64,000 bases of DNA. It comes from Polyangia bacterium. GTDB taxonomy: Bacteria; Myxococcota_A; Polyangia; Nannocystales; Nannocystaceae. Below are positions 1-9,689 of the stretch, one piece after another. The notes below the pieces were generated by a model that saw only the letters and a program-made list of their open reading frames with translations, had not been told where the DNA came from and made no database searches. The stretch spans positions 124,001 to 188,000 of the forward strand of contig JAUIFF010000012.1 in the NCBI GenBank assembly GCA_030429545.1, given 5' to 3'. Position 1 is the stretch's first letter. Each line of letters starts with the position of its first letter. Position numbers and translations under genes: made by a program.

Positions 1-102
1 ACACAGCGCGCTTGCCTCCGATTCCTCGTGCGGCCAACTGGCCGCAAAACCATGTATATACCGGAACCACGCGCGGTATTGTTGTAGCAACAACTATGTT
101 GG

Positions 103-468
103 CTAGTCGGCCTGCCGATGGACCGTCGCAGGTGCGAATGCCGGGACACAGACCGCGATGTATTCGGCCCCCTCATCCCCTGGAGTGCTGTAACGCACCG
201 TTTCGCCAGCGTGGGCAATGACCGCCTCGCCGGCCTGAACATCGAGGACCTCGCCACCCGATTCCACCCGCAGCGTGCCACGCAACACGACTGTATATTC
301 ATCAAACTCAGGGCGTTGGGCGGGCTCGACCCACCCACCGGGCGACCGCATGTGGGCAATGCTGACGCCCTCGGTCTGCGTTGTCACCCGACCGATATAC
401 TCGTCGATCAACTTGGGCTTGTTGCCGGCGGCTTGAATCCTCGTTGGCGCTTTGACGTGGGTTGGCAT
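103..468 (-). CDS. Small cupin-domain protein
   Basis: The product is 121 residues, a usual length for a single-domain cupin. The middle carries cupin motif 1-like sequence (PEFDEYTVVLRGTLRVESGGE) and a following turn (VQAGEAVIAHAGETVRY), consistent with a small beta-barrel that binds a metal or small ligand. The canonical metal histidines are only partly present, so an enzymatic role cannot be assigned. I chose the ATG at 468; a TTG at 504 would add 12 residues that do not look like cupin sequence. Neither start has a clear ribosome binding site. It lies downstream of a lipoprotein gene on the same strand, with 65 bp between them. Confidence 0.8.
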   Translation of the reverse strand: MPTHVKAPTRIQAAGNKPKLIDEYIGRVTTQTEGVSIAHMRSPGGWVEPAQRPEFDEYTVVLRGTLRVESGGEVLDVQAGEAVIAHAGETVRYSTPGDEGAEYIAVCVPAFAPATVHRQAD

Positions 469-533
469 GGGCGTAGGGTGCCGCAAACACCATGTCGCGC
501 GCAAGCTCGTGTGAACGATTGTATCAGCAATGA

Positions 534-1751
534 TCAGCGAACATAAACGGCGACGTTATCGACCCCCCACGACTCGTCGGTGGTCGATTGATTGAGCGTT
601 GAGCCAAACCCAACGGTGATGTCGTTGCCGACGTCGTTGACAAACGCGGAAACCTTGGTCGAACCATCACTGTAGTTCCCGCCACACTGGTTGCCGTTGT
701 TGCTGTGCTCGCAGCTGTTGTCCTGGTGCTGGCACTCGGTGCTCCAGGCCGGCATATTGTTGATCTGGGCGTAGGCCTGCTCGCCGTCCCACGAGTCGAT
801 CGCATAATAGTCGGCATCGAGCCGCACGATCGAGTGCTCAATCCCAAGCGCGGAGATCGACTTCGACACCGTCTCGTTGCCAAATTGACCGTAGCCGCCC
901 AGAATTTTGCCAAACGCGCCACAACTCGAGGTCTGGGTTTTTGACCACCCGGTTCCGCCATCCTCAAACTCATCGAGCAACAGTCGGGTCCAGCCGCCGT
1001 TGTCGAACGTCATGTCGCAGTAGACCTCAAACGGCTGCTCGCCATCCGGGCCGTCTGGGTCGATAAGGTACATGCCGTCATTGCTATACAGATCGGGATT
1101 GACAAACAAGAGGTCGCTGCACGAAGCCGCGTAGCCACACAGGTTTTGTGTACATACAAGTCCTTCGCAGTCCTCATGTTGCTCACAGGTGAGGCCTTGG
1201 CAGGCATCGCAGTCCGGGCCGCCGCAGTCGACATCGGTCTCGGCACCACTTTGAATGCCGTCGTCGCAACTCGGCGCCTGGCATAAAGATGTACACTCAT
1301 CGGTTTCGTCGGCGTTGCCATCGTCGCAGGTTTCGCCCGGTTCCTGTACACCGTTGCCACATACTGACGCATCGGTTTCGCTCTCACTCGGGTCGGTCGT
1401 CGCATCGTCGGTCGTCGAGTCGTCGGTTGTCGAATCGTCGGTCGTCGTTGCGTCGGTCGGTTCCCCGGTTGTCGGTTCTTCGGTGGTCGGCTCCCCGGTG
1501 GTCGGTTCCCCGGTTGTTGGCTCCCCGGTTGTCGGCTCCCCGGTTGTCGGCTCTCCAGACGAGTCGCCGGTCTGAGAACCCGACGGGTTTTCAGTGGTTT
1601 CTGCCGCGGTCGTCATGTCGCCCGTCGTACCAGTCGTCACCGCCGGGTTGGTCGTGATCCCGGCGGTCGAGTCGGATGAACTCGAGCTGTCGCCACAGGC
1701 GAGCAACATGATTGAACCAGCAACAAGGGGCAGGGTTTGTTGTAGACGCAT
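534..1751 (-). CDS. Surface lipoprotein with GEPTT-repeat linker, Cys-rich repeat and fibrinogen-like domain
   Basis: The 405-residue product starts with a signal peptide ending in a lipobox (MLLAC, Cys19), so it should be lipidated and exported. Residues 20-130 are a Ser/Thr/Asp/Glu-rich linker containing seven near-perfect GEPTT units (66-99) and then TTDDS units. Residues 131-157 match the myxobacterial DUF4215 cysteine-rich repeat (CGNGVQEPGETCDDGN). A second Cys cluster follows. From about residue 211 the sequence resembles the start of fibrinogen C-terminal-like domains (CSDLL..., YCDMTFDNGGWT). The family is typically an extracellular ligand-binding module; no ligand can be named. It lies behind a terminator that ends the upstream lipoprotein gene, so it is probably transcribed separately. 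Confidence 0.85.
   Translation of the reverse strand: MRLQQTLPLVAGSIMLLACGDSSSSSDSTAGITTNPAVTTGTTGDMTTAAETTENPSGSQTGDSSGEPTTGEPTTGEPTTGEPTTGEPTTEEPTTGEPTDATTTDDSTTDDSTTDDATTDPSESETDASVCGNGVQEPGETCDDGNADETDECTSLCQAPSCDDGIQSGAETDVDCGGPDCDACQGLTCEQHEDCEGLVCTQNLCGYAASCSDLLFVNPDLYSNDGMYLIDPDGPDGEQPFEVYCDMTFDNGGWTRLLLDEFEDGGTGWSKTQTSSCGAFGKILGGYGQFGNETVSKSISALGIEHSIVRLDADYYAIDSWDGEQAYAQINNMPAWSTECQHQDNSCEHSNNGNQCGGNYSDGSTKVSAFVNDVGNDITVGFGSTLNQSTTDESWGVDNVAVYVR
1392..1556 (-). repeat. In-frame 15-bp minisatellite (GEPTT then TTDDS) in lipoprotein linker
   Basis: Seven 15-bp units encode GEPTT (one reads EEPTT, the last is truncated to GEPT), followed by three related units encoding TTDDS/TTDDA. 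Every unit is a multiple of three, so copy-number change would alter linker length without a frameshift. Confidence 0.85.
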
Positions 1752-1805
1752 GGGAGCCCCCGAAACTTAGACCGCAATCCGCAGGGGGACAAGCCGTGCC
1801 GTCAC

Positions 1806-1837
1806 GAAAAAGGACACCCCCCGAGGGAGGTGCCCTG
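1806..1837 (-). terminator. Rho-independent terminator
   Basis: Read on the minus strand, a GC-rich hairpin (stem across 1812-1835) is followed by TTTTT at 1810-1806. It sits 31-62 bp after the stop codon of the upstream lipoprotein gene that ends at 1868, and before the next minus-strand gene. Confidence 0.85.
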
Positions 1838-1867
1838 TTGTTGGCAAACCGTGAATTTACGGTAGGT

Positions 1868-3400
1868 CTACGGCAACACGCACAACGTGGCGTTGCGATG
1901 GGCATTGATCTGCGCTGGCGTGAGGACTTTGTTGTAGAGCACAACTTCGTCGAGCAGCCCCTGCATCCGCTGGAACGTCTGGAATCCACCACCGAGGGTG
2001 TCCTGCTCCTGGCCCAACACCAGCGTACCGCCGGTGCTGATCGATTGTCCGGTGGCGTGTCCGTTGACGGCCGCACTCTCGACCCCGTCAACATAGATCT
2101 TGAGCTCGCCGTTGGCACTGCGCCAGGTCACGGCAAGGTGGTGCCAGGTGCCGTCGGCGAGGTTGATCCCGGTCGAGTACTGAACGTCCTTGACGTGGAC
2201 AATCAGGTTGGTGGTGTCACGCAGCAAGAACTCGTTGGATGCCGCGCCGCTGCCCACCCCATAGGAAAATGGCGTCGGCTGGTCGCTGCCACCGGGGTCG
2301 TTTTGCAAAATCCACATCTCCACCGAGATCTGGGTGGTCGGGAACCCGCTGAAGTTGAAGACATCGACGTGGGTGTCGTTCGGGTTGCCAAAGTCGGCCG
2401 CGGTGTCGAGGTCGCCGGCGATCCCAAACTGCTCGAGCACAACATTTGTATAGGCACCATGCCAACCGTTGCCGCTCGAATCGATCGCGGCATTGTTGCC
2501 CATCTCCTCACCTAGGCGCCAGAAGCCAACCGGGCCGTCCGCCTCGATCGGGTCGTTGTTGCACTCGTAACAGGCCGTGTCATTCATCCACGGCTTGAAG
2601 CCGTCTTCACAGTCGAGGTCGCACTCACCCGACTCACAGGTCGAGACGCCGTTGGCTGGCTGGGGACAGACGTTGTCACACATGCCGCAGTGCTCGATGT
2701 CCTCGTCAGTGTTCACGCAGCTGTCGTTGCACACGGTCTCACCCATGTCGCAGGTGATTTCGCAGACGCCAGCCATGCACATGGCAAGGCCCTCACAGGC
2801 GTTGTCACACATACCGCAGTGCTCATTGCTGGCCTGCGTGTCGACACAAACATCCCCACAGGCGGACAGGCCTTCGTCGCAATCTAATGCACATACACCC
2901 ATACTGCACATATAGCCGTCTTCGCAGGCGAGGTCACAGCCACCGCAGTGGGCCGCATCGGCCTGCGTGTCGACGCACTCTTCGCCACAGAGCTCAAACC
3001 CCTCTTCGCATATCGATGTACATGCACCAGCCTCACAGAGCTCGTCGGCCGCGCACTCCATACCACAGACGCCACAGTTGAGCGGATCGGCTTCAGCGTC
3101 GACACACTCACCGTCGCAGTCGAGCAGCCCGTCGTCGCAGCCGGGCCCCGCGGTCGTCTCGGTGTCGGTCTCAGTGTCGGTGTCGGTGTCGGTATCCCCG
3201 GTCTCGGTGCCTGTCGTGGTGAAGGTCGTACCGCTCGAGGTAAACGTCGTGATACCGGTGGTCGTCGATGTCGACGTCGACGTCTCATCGGGGAACGTCG
3301 CGTTGCTAGTTTGGTCCGCCGGCTCCTCCGTCCCACAGGCCACCAGCAGGGTCGCGCTACAGACAAGTCCAGGGAGATAACAAGTTCGGAAATTCATCAA
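1868..3400 (-). CDS. Surface lipoprotein with Cys-rich repeats and C-terminal LamG-like domain
   Basis: The 510-residue product begins with a signal peptide and lipobox (LLVAC). A Thr/Asp/Glu-rich linker (about residues 30-85) is followed by four to five cysteine repeats of the type C..CG..CVDT..D..HCG.C...C, common in myxobacterial surface proteins. From about residue 280 to the end lies a LamG/concanavalin A-like jellyroll (GPVGFWRLGE, VEMWI, GTWHHLAVTW, KIYVDG, LLDEVVLYN). Such domains bind carbohydrate or protein ligands outside the cell. GGAG precedes the tandem ATG start by a normal spacing. A terminator follows the gene. The exact binding partner is unknown. Confidence 0.88.
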   Translation of the reverse strand: MMNFRTCYLPGLVCSATLLVACGTEEPADQTSNATFPDETSTSTSTTTGITTFTSSGTTFTTTGTETGDTDTDTDTETDTETTAGPGCDDGLLDCDGECVDAEADPLNCGVCGMECAADELCEAGACTSICEEGFELCGEECVDTQADAAHCGGCDLACEDGYMCSMGVCALDCDEGLSACGDVCVDTQASNEHCGMCDNACEGLAMCMAGVCEITCDMGETVCNDSCVNTDEDIEHCGMCDNVCPQPANGVSTCESGECDLDCEDGFKPWMNDTACYECNNDPIEADGPVGFWRLGEEMGNNAAIDSSGNGWHGAYTNVVLEQFGIAGDLDTAADFGNPNDTHVDVFNFSGFPTTQISVEMWILQNDPGGSDQPTPFSYGVGSGAASNEFLLRDTTNLIVHVKDVQYSTGINLADGTWHHLAVTWRSANGELKIYVDGVESAAVNGHATGQSISTGGTLVLGQEQDTLGGGFQTFQRMQGLLDEVVLYNKVLTPAQINAHRNATLCVLP

Positions 3401-3667
3401 TCCAAGCTCCAGTTTGGGGTGTTGAGACTCTGTCCGGCAGATGAAGATTTAGGAGATTTTCGCCGGCACGTCGGCCCGCATGTGATCTAGCAAACGCCGT
3501 ACACAGTTGCGAACAAACAACATGTCTCATTGAGCAGGTTTAACATTTGCAGGCGACGGCGACAACGGCCGGACAGGTCCAAGTTTGCGGCTGCGGTATA
3601 CGGCCCCGCGACTGCCCTGTCAAACCTTTGATCTTATTACATTCTTACGGCTGTGCTCCGGTCTCAA

Positions 3668-4747
3668 CTAATACTCGCCCGTAATGAAAGTGGCCCGGTC
3701 CCCGAGCCACCGAGCCTCCTCGGCAAGCTCGACACTGGCATAAAAGTTCTGCAGCTCGAGATAGCGAGCCACCGGATCAAATCCGACGGCGCGGTGGAGT
3801 TTGCGTAGGCAAACGGGGCACATGTGTAGCGGGTGGCGGTCGGTTTCGATCAGGTCACTCGAACCGTTCATGACGCAGGCGTAGTAGGTGCAGTGCTCTA
3901 GGCCAAACATGTGCCCGATCTCGTGACTCATGATCTTGAGGCTGCGCTCTAAAATCACCCGGCGAAAATTCGGACCGCGCGGCTCACCCGAAAACTGGGG
4001 ATCGAAGCGGGCAAAACTGTAGACCCCCACGCGCGTGTCGAGGGTGGCGTAGCCAAACGAGAATTCCTGGCCCGGATCGGCGTAGAGGTCGTCGTTGGTC
4101 AGGGCGATCAGGCAATAGCCATTGGCCGGTAGTTGCGGACGGATCTTGGTGAGCAAATCGCGGGTCAAAACCTGCGTCCGCCCATCCCGCTCACGGGTTT
4201 CCGGCGCGAGCGTTTCCATATCAACGGCCTTCATCACCGCAACTTCGAGCCCAAAATAGCGCTCGACGTGCTCGGCCAAAATTTCGATCTCCGGACTGCG
4301 CACCAAAACTGTCCGATCTTCTTCGACGATCAGGCCGTTGGGAAATTGCCCGATCGGCAGTAGGTAAATCGTGTCACGCTGGTCGTCAGGGATGTGCCCC
4401 GGATGCTTGAGGAACTCGGCGTAGGTCTGGCCGCGTTCGTAAAACCTGTCGAGCCAATCACCCGGTTCGGGCACGGCGACGGGGGCAAACGCAACCCCGG
4501 GAGAGAACGAGCGTTGTAGCGTTGGCGTGAGGTGCTCGAGTGGCCCGACCGCGTTTCGCCGCTGTCGCGGACCCGGAGGCACAAATTCCTTGTCGGAAGC
4601 AAATGTAACAGCAAGTGTTCGCCCAGGCTCGGGCTCAGGTGCCGGGCTCGGGCGCCCACAACCACCGAGCATCGCCAGCAGGCCCAGCCCCAGTACCCGT
4701 CGCAGGCCTCTGCCTGCCAACAACTTTTTGGAGCTCTGCCTCCCCAC
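3668..4747 (-). CDS. Lipoprotein archaemetzincin-type zinc metalloprotease (family M54)
   Basis: The product is a predicted 359-residue zinc peptidase. The core is HEIGHMFGLEHC (His275, Glu276, His279, His285) followed by TYYACVMNGS and a later CPVC pair, which matches archaemetzincin: HExxHxxGxxH plus four conserved cysteines. An archaemetzincin core is about 180-200 residues, so the N-terminal half here is extra. I chose the GTG at 4747. It gives a basic n-region (SSKK, RGLRR), a hydrophobic stretch and a lipobox (AMLGGC), with AGGA/GGAG upstream. A longer start would overlap the divergent gene at 4833. The substrate is unknown. Lipidation suggests that it acts in the envelope, unlike the usual cytosolic archaemetzincins. 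Confidence 0.85.
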   Translation of the reverse strand: MGRQSSKKLLAGRGLRRVLGLGLLAMLGGCGRPSPAPEPEPGRTLAVTFASDKEFVPPGPRQRRNAVGPLEHLTPTLQRSFSPGVAFAPVAVPEPGDWLDRFYERGQTYAEFLKHPGHIPDDQRDTIYLLPIGQFPNGLIVEEDRTVLVRSPEIEILAEHVERYFGLEVAVMKAVDMETLAPETRERDGRTQVLTRDLLTKIRPQLPANGYCLIALTNDDLYADPGQEFSFGYATLDTRVGVYSFARFDPQFSGEPRGPNFRRVILERSLKIMSHEIGHMFGLEHCTYYACVMNGSSDLIETDRHPLHMCPVCLRKLHRAVGFDPVARYLELQNFYASVELAEEARWLGDRATFITGEY

Positions 4748-4832
4748 CCCGCCGATCCTACTCCATTGGTGAAAATTCCGTCGAGTGGCGGCTGGATTGC
4801 CTTCGACGGACCCGCTGTGTTCCCATGTGCCC

Positions 4833-5381
4833 ATGACCGCCGTCACGCCCGAGTCGATGATCGAGTTTTGGTTTTCCCCTCGTGTCAGCAAGATGCACTG
4901 GAGCGCCCCTCCGGAATTCGACCAAGAGTTGCGGGAGCGCTACCTCGACCTTTACACGCAAATCTGTGCGGGCAAACACGAAGACTGGCGCGACAGCGCT
5001 GCCGGCACGTTGGCCACAATTCTCTGTCTCGACCAATTTTCGAGGAACATGTTTCGCGGGACAGCCAAGGCATTTGCCGCCGATGGCCTTGCCCGCTGGG
5101 TGCTCCGCCAAGCACTCGCCCGTGGGTTCGACCGCGAACTACCACCGGAACAGCGAGGATTTTTGTATATGCCACTGATGCACAGCGAGGCGCTGACCGA
5201 CCAACAGCGGTGTATCGAGCTGATGTCGACACTCGACCGGCCCAACCAGGTCAAGTTTGCCTACCTGCACAAGGACATCATCGACCGCTTTGGTCGATTT
5301 CCTCACCGAAATGAAACACTTGGCCGGGTCTCAACGCCGGATGAGATCGCCTTTTTGACCCGGCCCGGGTCGAGTTTCTAG
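4833..5381 (+). CDS. DUF924 family protein
   Basis: The 182-residue product matches DUF924 proteins over its whole length. Visible family features include the N-terminal IEFWF segment, the LDQFSRNMFRGTAKAF block in the middle and the histidine-rich LMHSE stretch. It is probably a cytosolic all-helical protein of TPR-like fold. The biochemical role of the family is not established. I used the ATG at 4833 because the conserved region begins right after it; an ATG at 4785 would add 16 residues that look random. It is divergent from the archaemetzincin gene and convergent with the VWA lipoprotein gene. Confidence 0.85.
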   Translation: MTAVTPESMIEFWFSPRVSKMHWSAPPEFDQELRERYLDLYTQICAGKHEDWRDSAAGTLATILCLDQFSRNMFRGTAKAFAADGLARWVLRQALARGFDRELPPEQRGFLYMPLMHSEALTDQQRCIELMSTLDRPNQVKFAYLHKDIIDRFGRFPHRNETLGRVSTPDEIAFLTRPGSSF

Positions 5382-5410
5382 GCCCTGTCAGTCGCCAGAT
5401 GATTGTAGGC

Positions 5411-7702
5411 TCATCGATTCCCAGTCGCCCCCGGCCAGGCGTCGCGGGTTGGCTGGGGTGTGCGTCGCACCGGGTTACGCGGTCGTTCGTAGCGGGCACA
5501 GTAGCGATCCCATAACTCGAGCACCCGCGGCACCTCGGGGTCTTGCAGCCCGACCGAAAGATTGCGGAGTTCGCCACGAACCTGTTCGCAGCGGGTCCAG
5601 CCATCATCGTCGACCCATCCACCGAGGTGATTGCGAAACCCGCGATTGGGGCGACGCGCGAGCTCTGCCATGCTGTCGACCCACCGGGTCAATAATTGGG
5701 CCTTGCGCACGTTGGTCCCCTCGCGGCTGATATCTCCGAGGTTGAACGCTTCTTCGTGGACCAACTTGGCCCCGGTCTCTGGGTCCTCGTACTCGATCGT
5801 CAACATCACCGAGTCCTGGGGGCGCAGGCGTCCGCGCCGGGCCATGAGGTCCGACAAAAACAGTTGTGAGGTGTTGGCGAAGTAGTGAATCGCCTGGACA
5901 TCTTCTTTGACGACCGAACTCTCCTCGCCATAGAACACGTTCATGCGCAACGACGGCGGCAGATGGAGCCGAAAGTGGACATCGTTGGCCGTGGTCTCGA
6001 TCAGCGATAAAAACCGCGGCCCGAACACGGCGTCGACTTCGGCCTCGGATCCCAAAAATACGTAGGCGCCTCGCCCCTGTTCGGTCAGAGAGTCGAGCAA
6101 GCCGTCGTTGAATTGGCGACCGACACCCACCCCCGAAAGTCGGATCCGGCGTTGGTCGTAAAACCGCGAGACCATCGACATCATCCGCGGATCTGTTACC
6201 CCGGTATTTGCAAGTGCATCGGTTACCAAAACCACGCGGTTGCTGTAGGTCGGCTGGTAGGCCCGGTCCGCCAGGTTGTAGCCGGTCGTCAGCCCGTCAT
6301 GGAGGTTGGTTGAACCCTGGGGTCGCAAACCGGCGATTGCCCGCCGCAGGATATCGAGGTTGTCACGCCCGACCACAAAGTTCTCTAAGGGTGTACATAC
6401 ACGATGGTCAAAGGCCACCAGGTTGACGATATCGCCGTGCTTGAGCTCCGAAACCATCCGGTTGAGCCCGCGCTTCAAAAACGCCATGCGGCCCTCATCT
6501 CGCATTGAGCCCGACCGGTCGACAACCCAGGTGAGGTTGGCATTGCGACGCGACCGCATATCCATTGGGCGCCCGCGCACGTTGAGGGCCAGCGAGTAGA
6601 TCCCCTGTTCGGTTGGGTGGGGCGCGACTTCGGCGTGGATCGAGAAGTCATCGGTGGGCGCGACCTGGCGCCCCTCAAACGAAAAATAATTGAGTAGCTC
6701 GTGCGGGCGGATGTGCTCGAGCGGGAGTGGCAAAAAGTGCTCGATCGCAAAGATGACCCGTTGGGCAGACGACAGGCTCATCGTGTCGTCGTTCGACAGG
6801 TAAATCGATGCTCCCCAGTCATGGTACATGTCGTCGGGGTCAGGCTCTGGCTCGACCGCGATCATCGGCTCCTCGGCGATGTCCTCGTCGAAATCCGCGG
6901 AGGGTTCAACGGGGCCCTGGGCGACCATTTTGTCCTTGTTTGAGCGCTTGGCCTTGCGTTCGTCACGACGCTTTTGACGTTCGCGTCGACGATCTGCCCG
7001 ACGATCAGCTGCACTCTCAGTCGTGGCGATATCGGCCTCGCGTTCGGGTGCGAATGACTCGGCCGGAGGTGGTGCCATGCCGGCATCGTCGGCCGAAGCT
7101 GCTCCGCCTACGGAACCTCCCACAACACCGCCAGGCACACCCCCTGGTACGCCACCGGGCACACCTCCTGGAATCGCATCGGCTTTTTTGCCAGAACCGC
7201 CGCCGCCTCGCTTTGTATCGCGCTTGGGACGCGGCTCGGCTGCCGGCGGGGCGGCATCGGTCGGCTTATTCGGCGCGTAGGGGACAAAGTGTCCCGACTT
7301 CTTGGAACTCGAACTGCCTCGCTTCTTTTTTTTGCGCTTTTTCTTGGATGTCGGCGGCCGGGGTTTGGGCGGCCGCGAAGTGTTCCCCCAACGCGAACCA
7401 GAACCGGCGATTGCCCCCGCAGAAGAGCCGTAGCACTGGCCGAGGCGTGCCACCATCGGTGGCAGAGCGGCGAGATTTGGCGGCGGCGGGTCGCTGTGTT
7501 GGCGAGCGGATCGCGGCCTCGGTGTAAATACATGTGGTGGAGCCTCGGCTGGCACCGTAGCACCTTGACTCACAAGTAGCGGCTGGTCGCCGGGTTGCAC
7601 CTGGTGCGGCGGGTGCTCGACGGGTCGATCTTTTTTACACGTGGCTACTAGCAGCGGCGCACATACAAACACCCATTTCCAACCTCGAATCCCATGCTTC
7701 AT
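5411..7702 (-). CDS. VWA-domain lipoprotein (YfbK-like)
   Basis: The 763-residue product starts at the ATG at 7702, preceded by GGAGG five to six bases upstream. A signal peptide ends near Cys24 (LLVATC), so it is a probable lipoprotein. A basic/Pro-rich region follows, with PGGVPGGVPGGV repeats (about residues 180-195) and a charged coiled segment. From about residue 300 comes the YfbK-type N-terminal segment (LSNDDTMSLSSAQRV, HIRPHELLNYF), then a VWA domain with a MIDAS motif (DRSGSM) and a C-terminal DUF3520-like portion (EYEDPETGAKL, NLGDISREGTNVRKAQ). Such proteins are thought to mediate metal-dependent protein interactions at the envelope. Function is inferred from the domains only. Confidence 0.88.
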   Translation of the reverse strand: MKHGIRGWKWVFVCAPLLVATCKKDRPVEHPPHQVQPGDQPLLVSQGATVPAEAPPHVFTPRPRSARQHSDPPPPNLAALPPMVARLGQCYGSSAGAIAGSGSRWGNTSRPPKPRPPTSKKKRKKKKRGSSSSKKSGHFVPYAPNKPTDAAPPAAEPRPKRDTKRGGGGSGKKADAIPGGVPGGVPGGVPGGVVGGSVGGAASADDAGMAPPPAESFAPEREADIATTESAADRRADRRRERQKRRDERKAKRSNKDKMVAQGPVEPSADFDEDIAEEPMIAVEPEPDPDDMYHDWGASIYLSNDDTMSLSSAQRVIFAIEHFLPLPLEHIRPHELLNYFSFEGRQVAPTDDFSIHAEVAPHPTEQGIYSLALNVRGRPMDMRSRRNANLTWVVDRSGSMRDEGRMAFLKRGLNRMVSELKHGDIVNLVAFDHRVCTPLENFVVGRDNLDILRRAIAGLRPQGSTNLHDGLTTGYNLADRAYQPTYSNRVVLVTDALANTGVTDPRMMSMVSRFYDQRRIRLSGVGVGRQFNDGLLDSLTEQGRGAYVFLGSEAEVDAVFGPRFLSLIETTANDVHFRLHLPPSLRMNVFYGEESSVVKEDVQAIHYFANTSQLFLSDLMARRGRLRPQDSVMLTIEYEDPETGAKLVHEEAFNLGDISREGTNVRKAQLLTRWVDSMAELARRPNRGFRNHLGGWVDDDGWTRCEQVRGELRNLSVGLQDPEVPRVLELWDRYCARYERPRNPVRRTPQPTRDAWPGATGNR

Positions 7703-7893
7703 TTCGGCCTCCACCAGTAAACGTTGGCAAACCCCGCACCATGACACCGCGACCGGAGATTCTTCTCAACGAATTTCCTTCGAGCATGGGCACATCCGCC
7801 CTAAATTCGCTTTTCGCCACCAGAGATCACCTAGAAACACCGTTTAACTTTTCAAGCATTTCACTGTTTCCCCGCAGTTGACGATTCCCGCCG

Positions 7894-9678
7894 GTGCCGG
7901 AGCCGATGTTATTGTGTCGCTCCATGGCGCCGGGGCCAGGCATCGACGGGGGCAGTGGGCCCGAGGCAAACCGTGAAAAGGTGCAAACCATTGCGTCGAC
8001 ACGGCTGATGGACCCAAACGATTACGCGACCGACAGCGACCTACCGGCGTTTGACGCTTCCAAGTGGATTGGACGGGTCATCGAGGGTCGTTACAAAATC
8101 GTCGAGCTGCTCGGCGAGGGTGGTATGGGTGCCGTGTTTGCGGCGCAACAGTTGCGTCTACACAAAGATGTCGCTGTCAAAATTATCCTTCCCGAGTTTC
8201 TCGACGACGAACAAATTCTTGCCCGCTTCCAACGCGAAGCCATGGCGACCGCAAAGATCGAGCACGCCCATGTCGCCAGTGCCATCGACTTTGGGCCACT
8301 GCCCGAAGGCGGCATGTTTCTCGTTATCCAATTGGTTCGCGGGCGAAGTCTTCGCGAACTGCTGTCGATCCAAACTCGATTCCCGTGGCAAGAGGCCTGC
8401 TCGATCGCCAGCCAAATTGCCGATGGCCTCGCAGCGGCCCACAGCGTGGGAATCATTCACCGCGACCTCAAACCCGACAACATCCTGATCGAGCAAAAAG
8501 ACGACGGCAGCTTCCACGCCAAGGTCCTTGATTTTGGGATCGCCCGAATCGTGCCCGAGTCGGACATGACCCAGGGCAACGTCGATCCACAGGTACTGAC
8601 GCGGGTGGGCACGGTGGTTGGCACACCCGGTTATATGGCGCCCGAGCAGGCTACCGGGGCACCCGTCGATGGGCGGGCTGACCTCTATGCACTTGGGGTC
8701 ATGTTGTGGGAAGCGATCACCGGTCGTCAGCTGTGGGCGGCCCCCACCCTTGGCGAAGTGTTTGCCAAGCAGTTCCAAGAGGATCCGCCGCGGTTGAGCG
8801 AAGAGCTCGGCGGACCGGTATCGGAGCACCTAGAAATACTCCTCAAGGAGTTGCTCTCACGCGAGCCGCAAAACCGGTCCCTCGATGCCGCGCAGCTGCG
8901 TGATGCCCTCAAGCGGATTGCCATCGGACTCGACCCCAACGCCGACGAAGACTCGCTCATCGCCGCCCAACTCGAAACGCAGGCCGGGCGGGTTGCGATC
9001 TTGAGCCCACCGACGGCCGCCCATGAATCCTGGATTCAACGCCGCGACAAACGTCCACTTGTCATCGCCCTCGCAGCTATTGTACTTACATGCATTTCCG
9101 CGGCAATATACTTCTTGGTGTTTGCCGGACAACCGGAGCAAACCGGTGACGAGCCACCGACCAGCGAAGTTCCCACCTCATCAAGCGCGCAGCAGCCCGC
9201 CGGCGACGGACCGGCAAATGAAGCCCAAAACGCTGATACGTCGGATACCGACGACGAAACCACTGCGGCCGAAACCGGGGGTAACGAAGCTGCCCCTGAA
9301 AAAGTTGTAGACACACCCAAAGTACCGCCGATCTCTCCGGAAATCGCCGAGCTCATCAAAAAGATGCAAACTGGCGACAGCCGCAGCGGACGTGCACGGG
9401 CGGCCAACTCCCTGCGAAAACACGAGCCAGCCGAGGCGGTCCCCGAGTTCGCCCGCGCTGGAGCGGAGCTCACGCTCGCCAAGTTCTGCTACGAAAAGCG
9501 CCGCCACTACGAGACCCTGCGCAAGCTCGCCGACCCGCGGGCATTGCCGTTGCTCCAACGCCTGGCCAAGACCAAGCGGGGATGCGGGAAAAAGCGTCGG
9601 AGCGACTGTTACAGCTGCTTTCGCAAGAGCCTCAACGAAACTGTCAATACGCTCGAAGCCGCTGGCGACGGCGAATAG
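7894..9678 (+). CDS. Transmembrane Ser/Thr protein kinase
   Basis: The 594-residue product is a PknB-like Hanks kinase: glycine loop GEGGMGAVF, catalytic Lys96 (VAVKI), HRDLKPDN with Asp191, DFG with Asp213, and the APE region PGYMAPEQ. A single membrane segment lies at about residues 388-411. The acidic Ser/Thr linker beyond it should be outside the membrane. It leads to a basic C-terminal segment with HEAT-like features and several cysteines. The GTG at 7894 is the longest plausible start; ATG codons at 7924 or 8008 are alternatives, because the kinase domain begins only near residue 62. Targets are unknown. It is divergent from the VWA lipoprotein gene. Confidence 0.9.
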   Translation: MPEPMLLCRSMAPGPGIDGGSGPEANREKVQTIASTRLMDPNDYATDSDLPAFDASKWIGRVIEGRYKIVELLGEGGMGAVFAAQQLRLHKDVAVKIILPEFLDDEQILARFQREAMATAKIEHAHVASAIDFGPLPEGGMFLVIQLVRGRSLRELLSIQTRFPWQEACSIASQIADGLAAAHSVGIIHRDLKPDNILIEQKDDGSFHAKVLDFGIARIVPESDMTQGNVDPQVLTRVGTVVGTPGYMAPEQATGAPVDGRADLYALGVMLWEAITGRQLWAAPTLGEVFAKQFQEDPPRLSEELGGPVSEHLEILLKELLSREPQNRSLDAAQLRDALKRIAIGLDPNADEDSLIAAQLETQAGRVAILSPPTAAHESWIQRRDKRPLVIALAAIVLTCISAAIYFLVFAGQPEQTGDEPPTSEVPTSSSAQQPAGDGPANEAQNADTSDTDDETTAAETGGNEAAPEKVVDTPKVPPISPEIAELIKKMQTGDSRSGRARAANSLRKHEPAEAVPEFARAGAELTLAKFCYEKRRHYETLRKLADPRALPLLQRLAKTKRGCGKKRRSDCYSCFRKSLNETVNTLEAAGDGE

Positions 9679-9689
9679 AACATTTGTAT

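Noticed and set aside
12..546. Plus-strand frames at the left edge
   Set aside because: They oppose the cupin gene, lack a family, and have codon use typical of shadows.
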